From assembly GCA_017431185.1 (NCBI GenBank), contig JAFRLP010000123.1, forward strand, positions 1 through 18,783: 18,783 nucleotides of DNA, given 5' to 3'. This document shows positions 14,879 to 18,783 of this stretch, in pieces. The notes beneath the pieces were generated by a model, which saw nothing but the letters and a program-made list of their open reading frames with translations, did no database searches and was not told where the DNA came from. A program made the translations under genes and the position numbers. The DNA is from Victivallales bacterium. Its GTDB lineage: Bacteria > Verrucomicrobiota > Lentisphaeria > Oligosphaerales > Oligosphaeraceae. The stretch's first letter is position 1. Each line of letters opens with the position of its first letter.

Positions 14879-15552
14879 TCCGGTTTCTGTGTGGTGGGAG
14901 TGAACGAGGGTGTTATCCAGTCTTGCCAGCGCTTGGGGTCGCGTTTCCAGCCCTTGATGGGGGAGACGAGCCCGAGTGTGTCCTGGTTGTGGCTCTCCGT
15001 GTGGCCATCGGCCAGCAGGAAATTGGCGGAGCCTTCGTGGACGGGGGAGTAGTCCTGCCCCCAGCAGCTGGTGGGGCGAATCTGGTGGTTCGGCCCCTTG
15101 GTGTCCCCAAGGGTGATGACGTAGGATGGGCGGGCGACGTTGCCGGCGCGGGCCGGCCATTTCTCGTGCCCCCTCTCCCCCGAACTGCTCAGGTAGTAAT
15201 TCATGCCGTAACTGACATAGTGCCCCGAATAGGCGTGGGGCAGCAGGTCATCCTCGATGAACGCTGCGGGGCCGCGCACTCCCACGGGACAGGAGAAGGA
15301 GAGCTGGTCGGCGACGTACCGATTGACGAGTTCTGTCCAGAACCCCCATCTGTTCCTGCGTATGATGGAGGGCGGATACCAGTCGCCGTTGTCCGCCAGG
15401 TAAAGTTGCATTGCCCCGTGGAGTTCCCGAAGGTGGCTGGCGCAGATGGTCTGCGCCTCCTGCGCAGTCCAGCGGCGCATGCCTCCGCCGGCCAGCACGA
15501 CGCAGAGGCCCGCCAGCAACAGGACAATCGCCAGTTCTTTCCAGTTGCGCAT
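14875..15552 (-). CDS. Pseudopilin-like protein with H-X9-DG motif but no prepilin cleavage motif
   Basis: A 225-residue protein. An N-terminal hydrophobic segment (ELAIVLLLAGLCVVLAGGG, 6-24) is followed by ICASHLRELHGAMQLYLADNG, which mirrors the NCxxNLxQIGxxLxLYxxDN helix of type II-secretion-like pseudopilins. The C-terminal half has SYGMNYYL and VHEGSANFLLADGH, where His172-X9-Asp182-Gly183 satisfies the H-X9-DG processing-associated motif. The canonical FTLIEL prepilin peptidase site is missing, so it may remain an uncleaved membrane-anchored paralogue. The ATG at 15552 follows the previous stop by one base, without a clear ribosome site, implying coupled translation; a longer in-frame start (15642) lies within that upstream gene. 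The stop overlaps the next start (ATGATG). Confidence 0.75.
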   Translation of the reverse strand: MRNWKELAIVLLLAGLCVVLAGGGMRRWTAQEAQTICASHLRELHGAMQLYLADNGDWYPPSIIRRNRWGFWTELVNRYVADQLSFSCPVGVRGPAAFIEDDLLPHAYSGHYVSYGMNYYLSSSGERGHEKWPARAGNVARPSYVITLGDTKGPNHQIRPTSCWGQDYSPVHEGSANFLLADGHTESHNQDTLGLVSPIKGWKRDPKRWQDWITPSFTPTTQKPE

Positions 15553-15553
15553 G

Positions 15554-16291
15554 CTATTTGAAGACTGGCTCGTGCGTGCTGGCTCCCCAGAAGACATTGG
15601 AGGCCTTGAAGGGGTATTCGGTGGGCCTCCACCAGGCGACATGCCCGTCGAAGAAGGCGACGTTCATGCCGTTGTTGTGGCGGAATGGGAAACCTTTGTT
15701 GTGGAAAGCCTCCTGGCTGGCGAGGTTGCCGTCCCAGGACCATAGTCCCTGGCCAGTGGAACGGTCGTTCGTGCTGTTGTCGCCGTCGCAGAAGGCGTAG
15801 ATTTGGGATGGATGCTTGAGCTGGGTGATTTTGACCGGGACGGCGAGTTGCCCTAAGGTCTGCATGCCGAACAGCCTTGGTTTCCCTGAATTGCTGTTTC
15901 CGCAGGCATTGGCGTAGTAGGTGAGGTAATACCCGCCCTCATGCGTGTAACGTGACTTGATGCAGCGTCCGCATACCAATGTCTTTATGGTGATGGGCAC
16001 TGCCCTCTCGCGGTCGCAGATGATGTTGTTGCCCATGTATCCGGCGAGGATGAGATGCCAGTAGGTGTATGGATTGACCTCCCAGCAGCGGTAGCAGTTG
16101 TAGTCCTCGTTGTCCGACTGGTATAGCATCAGGGTCGTGCCAATCTGCTTCAGGTTGGCGGTGCAATTGATGGCCCGCGCCTTCTCCCGCGCCTTGCCCA
16201 GGGCCGGCAGCAGCATCGACGCAAGCACGGCGATGATGGCGATGACGACCAGCAATTCGATTAAAGTGAAAAATTGCTTTCTTCTTTTCAT
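15554..16291 (-). CDS. Prepilin-type cleavage/methylation domain protein (H-X9-DG pseudopilin)
   Basis: A 245-residue pseudopilin. The leader MKRRKQFF precedes [20 protein letters not shown], the class III signal recognised by prepilin peptidase. Residue -1 is Phe rather than Gly, a variant I recall as frequent in Lentisphaerae. [20 protein letters not shown] (41-60) is the standard following helix, and [14 protein letters not shown] (His205-X9-Asp215-Gly216) is the H-X9-DG motif. Nine or more cysteines in the mature part suggest disulfides or metal binding. Lentisphaerae and Planctomycetes carry very many such proteins; their exact function is unsettled, with surface or secretion-linked roles proposed. 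I chose the ATG at 16291 (GGAG eight bases upstream) over the GTG at 16324. It is the first gene of the coupled cluster, 49 bases after the lipoprotein gene. Confidence 0.92.
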   Translation of the reverse strand: MKRRKQFFTLIELLVVIAIIAVLASMLLPALGKAREKARAINCTANLKQIGTTLMLYQSDNEDYNCYRCWEVNPYTYWHLILAGYMGNNIICDRERAVPITIKTLVCGRCIKSRYTHEGGYYLTYYANACGNSNSGKPRLFGMQTLGQLAVPVKITQLKHPSQIYAFCDGDNSTNDRSTGQGLWSWDGNLASQEAFHNKGFPFRHNNGMNVAFFDGHVAWWRPTEYPFKASNVFWGASTHEPVFK

Positions 16292-16340
16292 GGGAACTGC
16301 TCCAGTTTCTGTTGCCATTGACACATTGAATCTTTCGACC

Positions 16341-18446
16341 TCACTTCAGCGGATTCGGCAGGTCCATGTAGTCGCCGAGAGTGTATCCGCCTTTGTGAAA
16401 CATCCGATCCATCGGGTTGTAAAACGGTTCTCCGCGCCGTTCGGTATACCACTGGTAGTTGTGGTAATAATAGACTCCAGGCGTGTATTTCAGATAGGTT
16501 CTGACCCGTTTCGCCAATTCAGCGGGCGGAATCCAGTAGTTGGTCTGTCCAGGAATCAGCAGCGTCTCCAAACCGTTTGACGCCCACTTGTCATCCAATT
16601 TGGAACACAACTCTGGCATATACGGCAGGGCGTAGGTCTGCTCCGAAAAGACCGGAACCGGATTCCCCTTGCGCTGGAACCCTTTGATGAAAGCGGTAAA
16701 ACGCCAATCTTTCGTGTAGTCGGAAGCAGTTTCCGGAAGCATGACGCATGCACAGACCTCCGGAGCGATCTCCCGCATGGCGGCATTGGCTTCTGCGCAG
16801 ATTTTGGCCAGTTCCTCCTGCTGCCAGTGGACGAAATCCGGATATTTCTTCTGTTTTCCCAGGAATTTGGCCCTTTGATTGGCTGGGACATCCTCCTTCC
16901 CGAGTCCGGCGGAAGCCAGATAGGATTGAAAACAGTGGTCGCAGAGACAATTCCGTCCGTGGATATTGGTTGGAGTAGTGCCGTCGCCCAACTCGAAAAT
17001 CACCCCGACGATTCCGGCCTCTTTCGCCAATTTGGCAAATTCCACCATGTTGAAGCGCATGCCGGCCTTTTCCGAATACTCACGGTCGAGCCAGCAGGGG
17101 AACTCCGTCACGGTATATTGGGGATTACGGGGTTCTGACCTGTACTTCGCAACGGTCCCGTCTGGGAGGATCATTCGGCGGAAAGTCTGCTTGGAATTGT
17201 TGACGGAGATATTGTATGGTGTTATGCATAGGATGTAGGTCATGTCCTTCTCCGCGCAAAGTTTTCCGGTATTCAGAATGGTCTGCCGCACGTCGTGGGG
17301 CGGATAGAATCTGCCGTGGTCAATCTGAAAAACCATGTGGATGACCGCATTGATGCCAGACTTTTTCATGTTGGCCAGCGCATCGGCATTGACCGCGTGG
17401 GAGGTGGTGACCCACGCCGCGATCATCTTCCTGCGTCGCAGCGCCTGATGCAGTGCGGTGTCTCCTGCGATTTCGTCGTTGTCGCGGACATATCGCTCCC
17501 ATTTCAACTCGCCACATAGGTTTCCGGCATGTGGCTTCATGCCGAGGATGGTCACGCCTGTGCGGGAGGCAAAGAGCATTTCATCGCTCTCCGGCAGATA
17601 GCACAACGAACCGGAACAGGATGCGGGGGCGACATCCCGATGGGTGTAGATAGGCGCGGCGTCGGTGCTGCCGAGCCGTCCAATCTCCCGCCACTTCGCC
17701 GGATTGTCGGCGTTGGCGAGGACGATGATGCGTCGCCATGCGGCGAGATTCAATTCATTGCGTCTGGTATCGGTGGCATATCCCCAGCGTACTGTGCCGA
17801 TCTCGGGGATGCTCTGGACGACTTTCCCGCCGGACAGATCATAGGCAGCCAGCGGATCACCGAAATAGAGGTACTTGCCGTCCTGGGAAACTCCCAGATG
17901 ACATGTTTTTTTCTGTTTGAAATCGGTTGGCAGCGGCAGTTCGTGCAATTCCCCGTCGTATCGGTAGAGCATCTTCATATTGTAGATGGCTGCGGTACCG
18001 TCCGGCAGTTCAGTTACGGCGGATCCTGAATCGGGCATTTTGATCTTGACCTGCCTCACTTCCATTTTCGCTGGATCGAAGGCGTAGAGTGTGTTGTATG
18101 CAGCCAGCAACACTTTGCCCGCTTTGGCCGCAGTATTCATGGCCGCCGTGGTCTTTCCCTGTCCGACGGGACACAGGGCAACGCCGTCTTTGTAATACAG
18201 TTCGATGGTTCCCGGGCATCCGTCGATCCTGTAGGGTTCTCCCCCGTCAAGATATTCCTCATAAAAGAACTGTGCTTCCCCGGGAAAGTCCCCCGTCATG
18301 GCGTCTACTTCAAATTTGGGCAGGATCAGAACCTGTACGGGCTTCCTTGGATCTGCTGCCTTTGAGGAGCATCCTGCCAGGATACTGATCATAACCGGGA
18401 TCACTACAGAAAGGGCGATCCGTTTTATTGTTTCTGTTGTCTTCAT
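16341..18446 (-). CDS. Chimeric lipoprotein: nucleoside-permease-like N-terminus fused to beta-propeller and TIM-barrel-like region
   Basis: A 701-residue protein. The start is the ATG at 18446 (AGGA nine bases upstream) rather than 18482. Signal: [20 protein letters not shown] followed by the lipobox SILAGC, so it should be a lipoprotein. Residues ~33-108 ([51 protein letters not shown]) match the first quarter of purine nucleoside permease/phosphorylase-like (NUP) lipoproteins. The match stops at about residue 108. From ~110 to 310 the sequence has beta-propeller-like repeats ([27 protein letters not shown]). From ~340 a barrel-like region begins ([34 protein letters not shown]) with a CLCDHC cluster seen in some glycosidase-like proteins. 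The barrel part suits carbohydrate binding or hydrolysis; catalysis is unproven. The frame is intact across the junction near 18125. Confidence 0.72.
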   Translation of the reverse strand: MKTTETIKRIALSVVIPVMISILAGCSSKAADPRKPVQVLILPKFEVDAMTGDFPGEAQFFYEEYLDGGEPYRIDGCPGTIELYYKDGVALCPVGQGKTTAAMNTAAKAGKVLLAAYNTLYAFDPAKMEVRQVKIKMPDSGSAVTELPDGTAAIYNMKMLYRYDGELHELPLPTDFKQKKTCHLGVSQDGKYLYFGDPLAAYDLSGGKVVQSIPEIGTVRWGYATDTRRNELNLAAWRRIIVLANADNPAKWREIGRLGSTDAAPIYTHRDVAPASCSGSLCYLPESDEMLFASRTGVTILGMKPHAGNLCGELKWERYVRDNDEIAGDTALHQALRRRKMIAAWVTTSHAVNADALANMKKSGINAVIHMVFQIDHGRFYPPHDVRQTILNTGKLCAEKDMTYILCITPYNISVNNSKQTFRRMILPDGTVAKYRSEPRNPQYTVTEFPCWLDREYSEKAGMRFNMVEFAKLAKEAGIVGVIFELGDGTTPTNIHGRNCLCDHCFQSYLASAGLGKEDVPANQRAKFLGKQKKYPDFVHWQQEELAKICAEANAAMREIAPEVCACVMLPETASDYTKDWRFTAFIKGFQRKGNPVPVFSEQTYALPYMPELCSKLDDKWASNGLETLLIPGQTNYWIPPAELAKRVRTYLKYTPGVYYYHNYQWYTERRGEPFYNPMDRMFHKGGYTLGDYMDLPNPLK
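18125..18146. repeat. 7-bp direct repeat at the chimeric gene junction
   Basis: TGGCCGC occurs at 18125-18131 and 18140-18146 (plus-strand reading), spanning the point where nucleoside-permease similarity ends. Short repeats of this kind can mark illegitimate recombination or an assembly join, but a 7-base GC-rich repeat may be chance. Confidence 0.35.
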
Positions 18447-18517
18447 GGAAAACCATCCTGTAGAATCGTGAAAAGGGTTCATGAATCAAATATCGTCGGA
18501 GCAGCCGGACGCCCGAA

Positions 18518-18783
18518 CTACAGCGTCGGTTTTACGGCGATCTGCACCGTACCGCTTGCTTTTTTGAGACAGACTGCTTTTACCAGATAGCTTCCGGAAG
18601 GGATCAGATCCGACGCGCTGTCTGTGCTGCTGAATTCATATTGGTAAGACTCTGCGTCATCGTAATCGGTAAGTTCATCAATGCTCTGTTCCTCCGGCAT
18701 CCGGATTAACGCGATCCCTATGGTGCCTTTTTTCAAATCGGATGTGAAAACGACCTGTTCTCCGTCGGAAACCTCAAGGGAAC
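18518..18783 (-). CDS. C-terminal end of an extracellular-type protein (cut by right edge)
   Basis: The last 88 codons of a gene entering from the right edge; the frame is open to the end of the window and stops at TAG 18518-18520. The visible part (SLEVSDGEQVVFTSDLKKG, then IGIALIRMPEEQS, an acidic stretch, YQYEFSST and PSGSYLVKAVCLKKASGTVQ) looks like one beta-sandwich domain of the kind that closes many Firmicutes lipoproteins and secreted proteins (pattern: hydrophobic strand, GDE-type turn, Y-x-F, GxYxVxV, AxGxVxI). I cannot name the family. It ends 71 bases before the lipoprotein start, in the same direction, with only a weak bulged hairpin (about 18493-18510) between. Its resemblance to Firmicutes proteins fits that of the nucleoside-permease-like segment next door. 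Confidence 0.7.
   Translation of the reverse strand, partial: SLEVSDGEQVVFTSDLKKGTIGIALIRMPEEQSIDELTDYDDAESYQYEFSSTDSASDLIPSGSYLVKAVCLKKASGTVQIAVKPTL

Noticed and set aside
14879..15160. N-terminal extension of the 934-residue exported protein
   Set aside because: Arg/Pro/His-rich, overlaps the pseudopilin-like gene out of frame, and would bury the obvious signal peptide.
1..18783. CRISPR arrays, insertion sequences, tRNA and rRNA genes
   Set aside because: Looked for on both strands; no regularly spaced repeats, no transposase and no RNA gene signatures were seen.

Overview
The window reads as a chromosomal piece of a member of the PVC group, most likely a Lentisphaerae (Victivallis-like) gut or rumen bacterium. 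The basis is a prepilin-type [13 protein letters not shown] leader with the H-X9-DG processing-associated motif (a hallmark of Lentisphaerae and Planctomycetes), RNase Y next to 5-formyltetrahydrofolate cyclo-ligase, a Verrucomicrobia-like small protein at the left edge, and GC-rich codon use. No rRNA or tRNA is present, so the assignment is inference. Every gene I accept lies on the minus strand and transcription runs from high to low coordinates. Most long frames on the plus strand are antisense shadows of GC-rich genes.

Layout in transcription order. (a) 18518-18783: 3' end of an extracellular-type protein. (b) 16341-18446: a lipoprotein whose first ~80 mature residues resemble a purine nucleoside permease and then switch abruptly to a beta-propeller plus TIM-barrel-like protein. 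(c) 10941-16291: a tightly packed four-gene unit (two H-X9-DG pseudopilins, a 934-residue exported glycosidase-like protein and a 378-residue exported beta-rich protein) with start/stop overlaps at every later junction. (d) 10307-10839: a RelB/DinJ-type antitoxin and YoeB toxin. (e) 6465-10190: KDPG aldolase, a GT39-like membrane glycosyltransferase, and RlmN. (f) 6090-6464: a gene-free stretch full of palindromes, including a 118-bp cloverleaf-like element. (g) 5277-6089: UppP. (h) 5054-5276: a promoter and structured leader. (i) 1-5014: 5-FCL, RNase Y, a nucleotidyltransferase, a ROK-like kinase and a partial small protein, closely spaced and probably an operon.

The left part (1-10190) is housekeeping and envelope metabolism: folate one-carbon cycling, mRNA decay, sugar activation, undecaprenyl phosphate recycling, rRNA/tRNA methylation and KDPG cleavage. 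The right part (10941-18446) is an accessory secretion/carbohydrate module.

The points most worth checking are the chimeric lipoprotein and its junction near 18125, a nucleotidyltransferase that has apparently lost its start codon (AAG where ATG is expected after a perfect ribosome binding site), the 118-bp palindromic element, the structured leader before 5-FCL, and the pseudopilin/glycosidase-like operon.
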